Source: Colocasia esculenta (Eukaryota > Streptophyta > Magnoliopsida > Alismatales > Araceae). From it: a stretch of DNA of 64,000 nt. Of this stretch, positions 31,601-42,359 are shown piece by piece (position 1 is the first letter of the stretch; each line of letters starts with the position of its first letter). A program made the position numbers and the translations under genes. Location of the stretch: the NCBI GenBank assembly GCA_014218235.1, contig CM024757.1, positions 145,775,371-145,839,370 of the forward strand, read 5' to 3'. The notes below the pieces were generated by a model that did no database searches, was not told the origin of the DNA, and saw only the letters and a list, made by a program, of their open reading frames with translations.

Positions 31601-34600
31601 GTAATTTCATTTGTAGACATCTTAGACAAATTTCAGTTATTCAATTGTCTGAGACACATAAAACTTTGTATGACGGTCATCTGGAGATGTTGGGAAGGAG
31701 CTTTGTCAATTGTGCTGCAAGCCTGCAACTCCAATTTGCTTTTTTGTACTTCAGATTCTTGATCATTGGAATAAAGGTTTCGTCAAAAGTGTTATAGATG
31801 TGAAAAGAATATCTTGCTTTCACCAAAAGAATCCACAAAACACAATAATTGGACCTATCCTTCTGTGTTTTCTTTTCCCCTTCTTCTATTGAGATTGTTC
31901 CCTGTGGAATAATGAAGAAACAAGCGACCTTTTTGGTTGGATTATTGCCAGCCTTTTTATCCTTGTATCACCATCATTAAATGCATCTAACCTTGAGTCC
32001 AAAGGTGGAAGCTTCATGCACCTAGGCTTGCCTGCTTACAGCCAGTATATATTGTCATAAAGAAGCAAGAAATGCCACTGATCTGGAAAAGGAAATAGAA
32101 GCATTTGCAGAATCATCAAGCAGAGACACGGTTAAACCATTGGTAACTGGTAGGAGATGTGCACAAGTCCCTTTTACAAGCTTCCAGGAATGGCTGCCAA
32201 AAGCAAAACTAGAAAAACTGAGGAAGAATCAGGGGTTTCTTAGTATGCAACAGAACAAAACAGTGTTTTTGTGATTATCTCATCAAATGGATTTGCTAAA
32301 CAAAATATTGTTTTTCCTAGTTAAGAATAGCCAAATTCTGCCTTGGAGATTATGCTAAAAATGGTATCATGAACTTCAATTTTTTCTTTAAAATGCAAAA
32401 AAGGGAAAGGGATCTCAGTTTAGACAGCTATTGTCCACAACTGTTTAGCACCTAACAACAAAAATCCACATTCTGAGAGTATTAAACCATGGTTTCCCAA
32501 ATTGCATGGATGTGCCATGTGAATGTTGGGATTAATTAAGTCCTTGGAGTGGTCAGAATGATTCCAATGACTGCCTTCTCTTGTAACCCTTAAGAGCTCC
32601 TGATTCACCAACTTGATTAATGAATTATTTTGACTAGTATCAATATCTCCTCATTGTTTTTCTAAAATAAAGTAGCACGCTCTTGTTAGGCTTGTTAGGC
32701 AGGATTTTATTCCTTTAGTCATGGCCTCATGGGTTAGGATAATGAAGAAATGGGGAGAAATAAATATAACTTTTTTTCCACAAATTTCTATTACTTGACA
32801 TGTTTAACTTTGAGATTTGTTAAATGCCAGTCCTCAGACTGGTCATTAAGACAGGAACTGGTTCTGAAAGAGGGGCATCTAAACAGGAATTGTTAATAGT
32901 TGGTTGGTCAGCCAAAGTGGCTGTTTAACACGCGAAAATATTCTTTTCCAATATCTTTTATCTTCTAGAAGAAAAAGATAAATTGTTGATGTTTATCTAT
33001 TTTGCGGGCGTGCCAGTCTGTTAAAAGAGACAATTTTCATCCATCAGGCGATTTGGGTGTCGTGTACTGGACATTTCCCCACCGACCGAAGTCGATGTTA
33101 ATTTACATCGAGGTGACCTCGAACACCTTTGATTCTCTGTCAAAGAACATATTTTGTCTCTATTCGTTGTGACACTATTGATCTTAATGATCGTCCTTCA
33201 TGGATATATACTCTTGCAAAGAAATTTGAAGTATTCATTGCTTATACATATGCAATTTGAAATACAATTGGTCTTTCAAGACCTTTATAAATGGTGCCGA
33301 TTATATAATCGGTCTTCAGAATTATATTCGGTTGCGATCGACCCTTCTTGGACTTGCTTCTATCACGATCTGATCGTTGATTTGCATCTTCATCACGATC
33401 GGACCACTGGATTTGAATATCATCACGATCGGACCGTTGGATTTGAATATCACCATAGTCGGGTCATTGGATTTGAATATCGTCACGATCATGCCGTGGG
33501 ATTTGAATCTGATCATGATTGGGCCGTTGGATCGCCAAGATGATCTCTATCGACCTGTTCTATTTGCTTTGTGGTCACCATCACCCTTTGATAGTGATGA
33601 GCCCTTTAAGTGGTCATGTCAGTTTCTGCGAATTTGTACCCCTTTTGGGATTTGCTGCAATCTTCTGTCCTTTCTGGGAATTTTACGGCCCTCCCATATC
33701 GGGGTATTTTTGTGAGTATCAGCCACTATGATCATAGAGCTGAAAATTTGGCCAATGTTGTGTTTTGAAGAAGAAACCTGGAGGATATTTGGACAGCATT
33801 GTATCTATGACTGTTCAAGAGCTCCTTGCCATTTTTTTGACATTTCCAGGCACCTCTGTCATTCCTCGATCTTTTTAGACCTTCTGTCGTCAGTTGATAT
33901 CTTTGAGTTCTTTCCGTTATTGCTTGACATTCTCAGACATTTCCGCCATTTCTTGGCTTTTTCGAGCAGTCGCGGGTATTTCTGTCATTTGTTGACTTGC
34001 CCGGATGCTTCTGCCATTTCTTGGCATTCTATGTCTTTTCTGTCATTTCTTGACATTCTTGGGCATTTCTGCCATTTGTTGACTTCCTCGGATGCTTCTA
34101 CCGTTTCTTGGCATTCTGTCTTTTCTGTCATTTCTTGACATTCTCGGATATTTCTGCCATTTCTTGGCTTTTCCGAGTAGTCTCGGGTATTTCCATCATT
34201 GATTGACTTCTCCGGATGCTTCTGCCATTTCTTGGCATTCCTGAGTGTTTCGGCCCTTTATTGACGTTCTCAAGTGTCTTTGCCATTGATTGGCATGCTC
34301 GGACATTTCCGTCGTTTCTTGGCTTTTCCGAGCAGTTCCGGGTATTTCCGTCATTAATTGACTTCCCCGGATATCTTATGTCAGTTCTCGAATTCTTAGG
34401 GCTTTTCAATCATTTCATGCCTTCCATGGGTATATTTGTCATTTCTTGACGACCCCAAAACTTCGCCAACCGTAAACCAGACTCAGGAGAGCGCATGCCA
34501 CTTCAGGGAAATGACGTGTGTCCCGCTCCACCGAGTCATGTGAACGGCATGGACCTTGTATAGTTTCTTCCTTTGTAGGGATTTTCTTGCAATTTCTAAA

Positions 34601-37600
34601 CTTCGACGGCATTTTGTTGACTTCCGTGAAGCTCGAACATAGCTTGAAGAACTTCCTCACAAGCGGGAGCGCTTGTGCAATTTTTCCTTTCGAGGTCCTT
34701 GGGTTTGGGACCTTTTGAGGGACATTTCTGCAGTTTCTACTCTCCAAGGGTATTTCTGCAATTTTTGAGACTTGCATATTTCTGTAATTTTTCCCTCTTG
34801 AAGATGTTTCGATGATTTGTGTCCTTGTGAGGACATTTTTGCACTTTTCACCCTTTGGAGGGTATTTCTGCAATTTTTTTCTTTTCAGATGGTATTTATG
34901 CAATTTTGGGACAGCAGAGGACTGATTTGCAATTTTTCTGCCCTCCATGGGCATTTCTAGAATTTCCCCTCAAACAGGGACGTTTCTAGAATTTTTCCTT
35001 AATATGGGGATATTTATAGAATTCTCCCTCCACCTGGGGTATTTCTGCAATTTTCCTAGTCATGGGGATATTTCTACAATTTTCTCAATTGTGGGGGTAT
35101 TTCTGCAATTTTCCCAGTCATGGAGATATTTCTGCAATTTTCCCTTGACATGAGGGTATTTCTGCAATTTTCCTAACATGAGGGTATTTCTGTAATTTTC
35201 TCAATCATGGGGGTATTTCTGCAATTTTCCCAGTCGTGGGGTATTTCTGCAATTTTTCCTGGTCATGGGGGTATTTCTGCAATTTTCCCATGACATGGGG
35301 TACTTCTGCAATTTGTCTCTTGATCAGGGTATTTCTGCAATATTTCACCATTTTGAAGATGTGTATGCAGTTTCTATCCTTTTAAAGACATATTTGCAAT
35401 TTCCTGTCCTTTGAGAATGATCATTCAATTTTCTGTCCAAATGGGACATTTCTGGAATTTTTCAGTCTTTTGAAGGACATTTCCACAATTTCAGTCCTTT
35501 TGAGGACATTTCTGCAATTTTTTTGTCCTTTGAGGACCTTCTTACAATTATCTATCATTCAGGGCTGTTTCTGTAAACTTCTGACAACGGACTTGATATC
35601 AGCCTCCACAGTCCACAATCCACATTGGCTTTAGCATTTTCTGTGAATTTCAGTAGGTGTTATGCAATTGACATTATTGCTGGGGCACAGATGCAATTAT
35701 GGCATGTTTTGCATCACTTCAACTTTCAAAGAATATAGAGAATATTCTTTTGCATTATTTTGTTGAATGACAAGGTGTTTTATAACATTTGGCTATGATG
35801 AGGGTCTTTTTATAACAGACCGTAGGTTGCCAAAGACTCCAACAAGGTTTCTATTTCTTTATCTTCCCAAAATTGTTGGACCTGTGCAAGAGTTTCCAAA
35901 ACCTTTTCTAAACTCTTTTAAAAATCCAGCACCCTTGCCTCTTTTGTTGACCTGCCATATGAAGTTTTCTGGCTTCTTCTATGGAGCCCAAAAAACACCA
36001 ACACGGGCAGCCTCCTATTGAAACAAACAACAGGGAGCAGGCCACTCCAGACCACCTCCAACTTGGCACCTTTCAGAACTCTTCAAACTTGATAGATTTT
36101 AGATCTCCGGGAGTTGGTGGATTTCAGATCTCCCCAAGCCGGGTGGATCTCCCCCAACTTTTTCAGATCTCAGCTTGGCAGATTTTTTTTTTTTCTGTCT
36201 TGGAGTTCATCTCCTTTTATAGGAGATTGAGTGGGGGTGGGCATCCCACCGGGGTCTTCTTCCATGTCCCACCGGAGACGGATCCCACCGGAAACGCATC
36301 CCACCGGAGACGCACCCCACCGGGGACGCACCCCACTGGGTACGGCATTTATTTCGTTCCGTTTTCTTTTTCTTTTCTGCCAAAACAACAAGCAGGAGCA
36401 TCGGTGGGACTCCCACCGGGCGTACGGGACCCACGGGGTACCGGTGGGACTCCCACCGGACGCGCGCATTTATTTCTTTCCGTTTTCTTTTTCTTTTCTG
36501 CCAAAACAGCAAGCAGGAACACCGGTGGGACTCCCACCGGGCGTGCACATTTATTTCTTTCCGTTTTCTTTTTCTTTTCTGTCAGGACAGCAAAATAGGG
36601 GCACCGGTGGGAGTCCCACCAGGAGTGTGGGACCCATGGTGGGCACCGGTGGAAGTCCCACCGGGCGCGCGACCCCGGTGGGGCTCCCACCGGGTGCGCG
36701 CGACCCCGGTGGGGATCCCACCGGGTGCGCAGGCCCCGGTGGGGCTCCCACCGGGTGCGCACGGCCTCGGTGGGGCTCCCATCGGGCCCATGACAACGGG
36801 GATTCTTTATAAAGCCTTCACCACGTGTCATTTTCACCACGTGGAGCTCTTCTTTGTCGTGCGAGGACGGTGTGTTTTGGCCACATCATTTTCTATTGTT
36901 GACATGGGTATTTAACCGGACCCTCGCACATATTAATATGAACGCCACATAGGACGGCTTCCATCGGAATAACCCGGGGCATTCAATTTCGTTTGCCCGG
37001 CATTGGATTCAATCCCGATAACACCGGAAGTTGACGGATTTCTGTTTTTGGCCAACTCCGGGAAATTTTTCTTCGACATTCTGGGATATGCAGAAATATT
37101 TCTTTTTCTGTATTAATTTATTCCGAAAATCAGAATAAATAATTTCGTTTCGTTTATTCATCCTGAAAATTCTGAATAAATAGTTTCAAGGGTTATCCTT
37201 TACCCGGGACCCCGGATAAATATTTTCCCTTTCGTGCACTTGTTCCAAACATTTGAAACAAGTGTTTCTAATGCAATAAAGTTCTCGGGGGGAATTTTAT
37301 TCCGAAAACGCCGGGATTTATATGGTTTCCACTCCGTTTCATCTTGGAGGGACCACTTTCAATCTGTTTTAAAAAAATCTCACAGAATAGACATTTTTTT
37401 TCTTTATCTATTTTCTGTGATTTAATCTGAAAAATCAGAACAAATGCTTTCTTCTTCATTTATTTGTCCCGAAAATTCAGATTAAAGGATTCGGGGAGTT
37501 ATTCGTATTCGGGAACCCGAATAAATATTTTTGCTCCCTGTATGCTTGTTTTTAAAAATCGAAACAAGTATTTCTATTGAAAAATTTATGATGAACAATG

Positions 37601-40600
37601 TTTGGGTTCAACAGTGGCCTACAAAGGTTCTGGATCTATGATCCTATATGCAGAGAAACATGAACACCAAACCCACATTTTTTTAATTCGAGTCAAGAAA
37701 TATGATGTTCAAGCATTGAGTCTCATATTGGATATATTGTGCATCTGGGCTCGTAAAAATGGAGAAGAGCTGAGGCACAACAAGGCCACAAATTGGAAGA
37801 AAAAAAATGCTGAGTTTGACCAGCTTAGTAATTTATGTTGTTTGCATTAATATTTTGCATTCTTTGTGCTTTAACCAAGGTAACTAGGTCTAACTAGGTC
37901 TACAGGTTTGGTTGTATGACACTCTCGGGACAAACTCTGCAAGGGAGTGGAGCAGTTTTGATGTTTTTCATTGTGATTTCCTTTTTCTAAAAACTCTTAG
38001 GATAGTACTCGTTGAAGTTATTAGATTGGACTATCCAACTCAAAACCTCAAGGCATTGAGTGGAGAGTGAATACGTATTGAATTTCATGATTTATTTTGG
38101 TTACTACTTGATGTGGGATTACTCTTTACATGCCCTTCATGGGTAAGGCAACTTAGGCTATGTGGACTATGACAAATACAATGTGCGCAGCCTGGATCTA
38201 GAGGCTCTGATACATGTTGAAATCCAACTGAAATCTTTAAGTGATTGAGTGGAGAGACAGTCCATGCTATATTTCATGTTTTATTTTGGTGACCACGTGG
38301 TGTAGGACTATCTCTACCATACTCGTTGAAGGAACTAAAGGAAAGCATCAGATCTTTTCACACCATGATCTTTCGTGCATATATTGTCTTTGCTGGTGGA
38401 AGTGTATGGATGGTGGACTGTAAGGAATTCATAGACTGGGTGGTAATGGAAGGAATGTTTTGATTTATGGAAACTGGGAATTGAGGGTACAGTGTGCAAT
38501 GAATGGAGAGTCAGATGACATAAAACAGAGAAATTCTAGTTAGTGAAAGAAATGAAGTACAAGGGATTCCATTCAAATGATTGAGCATGTCTATGAAGGA
38601 GGAATAAGTTATAGGCATGGCTCATCTATTTGATGATTTATCTAACATTTCGTTATTATTACCATATAGTCACTAGTCAGTGCCGTAGCTGATACCAGCT
38701 TGTGAGAATTGGTAATTCTTTATTAACACAAAAGTTGTATCGCAGTAGCTTCCAAAGTATGAAATTTTGTATTAAAACATTTCTCACATTGAAATACAAT
38801 TTTTTCTTGATGTATTGTTTTTGGCAGTATTATAAACACTTTAAAAATATCATATGAATATATTCCTGCCACTGAATCCATATGATATTGCCTTTGATTG
38901 GCAAACAAACACTGTACAGAGTATTTGTTGGCTTAAGTGCCTCAATGTGTTTCTTTGCCAAAACACATAAGAAACTCCAAAATCATTGAGCACCATCACT
39001 CTTTTCTTCAAATAGATGAGTTGGATATCATTCATTAAATTATCTAAGAAGTATTATTTGGGGACTAAAACTCACTTTTGATGCTTTCTGTTAAATAAGT
39101 AGTGTAGTACTTTTGACAAAGTGTGTGAATATGAACCTTAGTTGATCAATTTTACAGATGTGTTGTGTTTCAACTTCCTCTTTTGGGAACTCCATTGTTG
39201 TCATCTCACAAAGTTATGGGGCCCATATTACTTAAGTTAGAAGGGCTTATGAAATTTCATGGCTTATATCTTTGTGCTAAGCTCCATTTTACAACAAATT
39301 ACATAAAGCTTATTCACATTATTGAGTCTGATATTATTCTTTTTGTTAATGAATAGCTTATACTGCCTGAAGCTGGGAATCACATGTAAATTGACATCAC
39401 ATGTATGCTATTTTTTTGGTTGGAAATGTTGCATTCTAATATCAAGGCACCTAAACATTTACGTATTTGTAAAAGGGAAAAAAAGAGCATCCTAAAATAT
39501 TTTAATGTTATCTTGAACTGCAAACTCTGCAATTGAGCATTCTAAAAATTTTAATGTTATCTTATGTGCCCAATTTCTAAAGTGTATGCATGTTCCACAG
39601 GATGGAAGATCTCATTCCAATTTTAATTCGATATGTACGGAGTCGGCAGACATCTGGCAAGCCAGTTCTTTGGGTTGCCCACAATGCACGTCGGTTTGAT
39701 GTGCCCTTCATTGTCAATGAATTTAAGCGCTGTTCTGTGGAGGTTCCTTCGGATTGGTTTTTTGTTGACACACTTCCTCTTGCTCGTCAACTAGTGAAAC
39801 CAGATGGTCTGTGTTCTTATCTTCATCTTGATTCTCATGATTCCATTTCCTTATGGTGCCAAAAAATTTATTTGTTTGCCAATGTTATTTTTCACCTTTC
39901 AGGTGTCTGAAGAGTTTTCTTTTTGCCTAATACTTGTATGTGTCATGACTGCAAAATGCTCTTCAGATATTCTGTACTAGTGTTATTTTGCCTTTATGTT
40001 CACCAAATTGTTAGGTGTTGTCTCAGCATTAAGAAAATTTAGGAAGAAACTTATGAGTATATTCATGTGAATGTCTGTTGAATAATTGTGTATTTATGGG
40101 CTTCATAAATAAGATCATGTCTGATTTCACAAAATGAATTGTACCTCCTTAAATGAATGTTTCTTTAAAAGTAATGGAATTCTGCTATTTTTATTTTCTA
40201 ATGGCACTTATTTTTTTCACTTCATTGCTATAATTTAAATTTAGCACTCGTCATCTTTCCCCATTCCTTTTGTTCTATAGATCTGGATAACTCAGAAAAA
40301 GTTGTTTGATCTTGGATATGTTCCTTATCCATTTCATATTTAGGCTTGGGTTTATCAGATCATAGTTGACTCCGGATAGCCTTGCTCCTATTTTTCCTCC
40401 TATGGTATGTGAAGAGACGTGATTTAAGTGTGCCTCCCAAGAGGTATTATCCCCATGTTTGGGGTTTTGTCCTTTAAAAAGGCCCTCTTAAGAGAAGAGG
40501 TGAGGCTCTTGCTGATAAGCACACACTTGTTCTCACTATCTTTCAATGTGGGACTAAAGAATACCTCTACACAGCCCCCCCCCCCCCCAGTGAGGATAAG

Positions 40601-42359
40601 GGTGTGCGGGTCTCATGAAGATGAGACGCTCGGGTAGGGCGCATGGCCTCTCGTTCGTTCCCACAGACGGCGTCAATGAAGAGACGTGATTTAAGTGTAC
40701 CTCCCAAGAGGTATTGTCCCCATGTTTGGGGTTTTGTTCTTTAAAAGAGCCCTCTTAGGAGAAGAGGTGAGGTTCTTGCTGATAAGCACACACTTGTTCT
40801 CACTATCTTTCAATGTGGAACTAAAGAATACCTCTACAGTATGCTTGTGTCATCCCACCACCAAACACACATGTAAAAGCTTAAATATCATTTCTATTAC
40901 AATCTTCATCCATCCAATTTATTGTTTTCTTATGTGCAACCAATGAACCAAAATATCAAGTATTGTAGTAAAAGTAACAACCTCTAGAAAACCGAAAAGA
41001 TCTTGCTATACATGTGAATCTATATCATAATGCTCCATTGTAGGTTTTGGCTCTGGACTAGAAGCAATTTGGAATTTGGAAGTAATAGAAAGCCATTGTT
41101 ATCTTATAATTCTTCACGCATGCCTTAAAGTTTATCTTCTTTCCCTTGTTCATCTTTACGTACATGGTATCAACTCCCGTTGTGGACACAAAGATAAGGG
41201 CGAGTACCAACCTTGGGTTCATAAGGGTTCCAACCTCACAGATGTCACCAAGCCAGGGCCCCCCTCTCTGATTGAGGGTTGGTCTGACTTTGACTTATTG
41301 GAGTTCAGGCTTGATCCTAGACTGGTGGCTTTACTCTTGGTATTCTTGGGAAAATTTTGTTGGCCTTTGGTCTCTTAAATCTGTTCAGACTTTGAACCAC
41401 CTATAATCTTCTTTCTAATCGATATTACCAATCATTGAACAGGAGCGGGTTAGCTTGTTTATGTTTCTAGTCACTTGCTTATGTATTTACCTATTCTTGG
41501 TAATTATTTAATATACTTGATTTCTTGAATGGCAGTAGCATAAAGTTTCCCTTCCCAGGGCATGTTTCTTGATCTTTTTTTAATTCAAAGGTCATTTGCT
41601 AATATTTCAAGGGTAATGGTGAGCGACAGTAAGGGAAAGTGACTCGTAAAGCTGAAACAGATATATGTTGTTTGACTAGAAACTACATAAAAATTTGGGA
41701 ATATCCTAAAGTTTAAACAGGGGTCCATGGGAATCAGATGTATATCATTATAAAAGAGGTCTCTTTGGCATTGGAACGATTACGAGGATATGCAACCAGA
41801 TTCTTTCCGATATCATCACCTAGGGAGTCTTGGCATTATTGTAGCAAATTTTCTGTGTAAATTCCAGTCACCGCAAGTTGACTGCTACGATGAACACGAG
41901 GGTTCAAGCTTCACTTAGGCAACTTGGAAGAACCCAATATAAATTTTCTCGGGCAATGTGGAAGAACCCAATGGGCTTCCTAGGTACAGATTTGATCCCT
42001 ATATAGGATCATGGATCACAAACACCATGACTCTCTGCAGAATCTTTTTTTTTTGTGGAGATTAAAGTGGAGCCTTTTTTTTTGTTAAATCCAGCATATG
42101 TAATAAGGAGACAGCAATCATATACGTAACTTTCTATTTTCCATTTTTCTCTGCAGGATCAAAGCTTCCTTCCATCTCCCTGAACTCTCTAAGGGAGCAT
42201 TACGAGATTTCACTGCAGGGTCCAGCTCACAGAGCAATGGAAGATGTCATGGTACTCTGTAAGGTGCTTCCAAGGATGTCCTTTGAGTTGAAAATTTCAG
42301 TTGCAGACCTCATGCAACAACGCTTTCAAGCGTCAGATGTGGACAAAAGTACGTCCTGA
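28689..42359 (+). CDS. DPD1: DEDDh 3'-5' exonuclease, DPD1-like, four predicted coding exons
   Basis: Predicted exons 28689-28723, 30703-31260, 39601-39806, 42157-42359 (1002 nt, 333 residues); all introns GT-AG and phase-consistent. Catalytic set complete: DIETTG (Asp139, Glu141, exon 2), AHNARRFD (Asp231, exon 3) and HRAMED (His291, Asp296, exon 4). This is the arrangement of magnesium-dependent RNase T/exonuclease DEDDh proteins. In plants DPD1 degrades plastid and mitochondrial DNA in pollen and ageing leaves. The first ~85 residues are rich in Arg, Ser and Thr and poor in acidic residues, fitting an organelle transit peptide. Exons 2-4 are firm. The first exon is inferred from a GTGAGTAAG donor and CATCTTAG acceptor that join in frame; without it translation could start at the ATG at 30728 (313 residues, near the usual size of about 316). 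Confidence 0.87.
28724..30702 (+). other. Exonuclease intron 1 (predicted)
   Basis: GTGAGTAAG donor at 28724, TTCATCTTAG acceptor ending 30702. Contains a three-copy 53-bp tandem repeat (29389-29550). An alternative acceptor, ATCAACAG at 30596, would make the upstream exon untranslated and favour the 30728 start. Confidence 0.5.
29389..29550. repeat. 53-bp tandem repeat, three copies
   Basis: Units share CTGCA(G/A)CTGATCC(C)ATATTTTCC and TCTCAATTTATCTTAAC-type blocks; key word G(A/G)(C/T)CTGC starts at 29401 and 29454, the third copy at 29507. Confidence 0.85.
33385..33540. repeat. 30-bp minisatellite
   Basis: Five copies of TTGGATTTGAATATCATCACGATCGGACCG-like units (first part of the unit: TTGGATTTGAATATC). 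The period of 30 keeps all frames open, giving chance peptides of FEYHHDRTVG type. Confidence 0.85.
33840..34460. repeat. ATTTCTTGGCATTC-type degenerate array
   Basis: About 20 diverged units of 30-40 bp built on (C/T)ATTTCTTG(G/A)C(A/T)TTCTCGGA(T/C)ATTTCTGC. Every few units the order CATTTCTTGGCTTTTCCGAG ... GTATTTC(C/T)(G/A)TCATT recurs, suggesting a higher-order period. Confidence 0.75.
34700..35570. repeat. GGTATTTCTGCAATTTTCC array, ~25-30 units
   Basis: Units near 27-32 bp: GGGGTATTTCTGCAATTTTCC followed by a variable CAGTCATG or TGACATGA spacer. It is best preserved at 35035-35345 and changes to a GGACATTTCTGCAATTT variant at both ends, as in arrays that homogenise from the middle. 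Confidence 0.9.
36225..36800. repeat. CCCACCGG/CCGGTGGG hairpin array
   Basis: GC-rich block with repeated CCGGTGGGACTCCCACCGG (near-perfect palindrome) and CCCCGGTGGGGCTCCCACCG. Three copies of a T-rich spacer (TTCCGTTTTCTTTTTCTTTTC at 36357, 36480 and 36560) separate groups. Long Pro/Gly-rich open frames on both strands (for example 36231-36812 and 36349-36840) are by-products of the repeat and not genes. Confidence 0.85.
37097..37580. repeat. Imperfect ~300-bp direct duplication
   Basis: 37105-37275 and 37411-37580 share the order CCGAAAATCAGAATAAA, TTTATTC.TCC(T/C)GAAAATTC, CGGG.ACCC(C)GGATAAATATTTT and GAAACAAGT(G/A)TTTCTA, with many substitutions. Confidence 0.7.
38009..38319 (-). mobile_element. 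Degenerate TRIM in intron 2
   Basis: Two ~105-120 bp repeats (about 38009-38130 and 38215-38319) share ATCCAACT(C/G)AAA, GATTGAGTGGAGAG and TTTCATG.TTTATTTTGGT. Between them is about 85 bp ending in GGCTCTGATACATG, whose complement is a damaged TGGTATCAGAGCC primer-binding site. TACTCGTTGAAG occurs at both ends (38006-38017, 38320-38331). Confidence 0.6.
39807..42156 (+). other. Exonuclease intron 3, 2.35 kb
   Basis: Donor GTCTGTGTT at 39807, acceptor TTCTCTGCAG ending 42156; the split codon is GG(A) Gly. It carries a complete TRIM (40410-40838). The remaining sequence is AT-rich without recognised elements. Confidence 0.85.
40405..40843 (-). mobile_element. Complete 429-bp TRIM with target duplication
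   Basis: Two 162-bp LTRs (40410-40571, 40677-40838), TG...CA, differing at 8 positions, all transitions, flank about 105 bp. GTATG at 40405-40409 and 40839-40843 is a perfect target duplication. On the minus strand the LTR is followed by TTGACGCCGTCTGTGGGAAC (40657-40676), a Ty3/gypsy-type primer-binding site, and the other LTR is preceded by a G14 polypurine run (40575-40588). Non-coding; must be moved by proteins of another element. Confidence 0.9.

Larger units (their letters stand above)
33019..37613. mobile_element. Repeat-rich block, possibly a very long solo LTR
   Basis: Starts TGTTAAAAGAGAC and ends GGGTTCAACA, a TGTT/AACA pair like LTR termini. It contains four different tandem arrays, a CCACCGG-rich section and a ~300-bp duplication, and no coding domain. 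The flanks (CAGTC left; GTGGC, or ACAGT if the end is set 3 bp earlier, right) do not give an exact target duplication, so the solo-LTR reading is tentative. Confidence 0.35.
31261..39600 (+). other. Exonuclease intron 2, 8.3 kb, packed with repeats
   Basis: Donor GTATGTCTT at 31261 after CCAAG; acceptor TTCCACAG ending 39600 before GATGGAAG. The joined codon is Arg178 of the short form (AG|G). 31300-33000 shows no element I recognise. 33019-37613 is a block of tandem arrays. 38009-38319 is a TRIM relic. 38320-39600 is AT-rich and featureless. Confidence 0.85.

Noticed and set aside
34700..35570. Regular ~30-bp repeats superficially like a CRISPR array
   Set aside because: Plant nuclear context, no unique spacers, units degrade continuously; it is a minisatellite.
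36231..36840. Pro/Gly-rich open frames of 160-200 codons on both strands
   Set aside because: Direct consequence of the CCCACCGG array; open in several frames at once, inside an intron.
40428..40946. Two similar 69- and 83-codon frames
   Set aside because: They are the two LTRs of the TRIM read in one frame; the similarity is due to the LTR duplication.
41076..41378. 100-codon plus-strand frame in intron 3
   Set aside because: No recognisable domain, not compatible with the exon structure of the exonuclease, and no neighbouring splice sites that would add it in frame.
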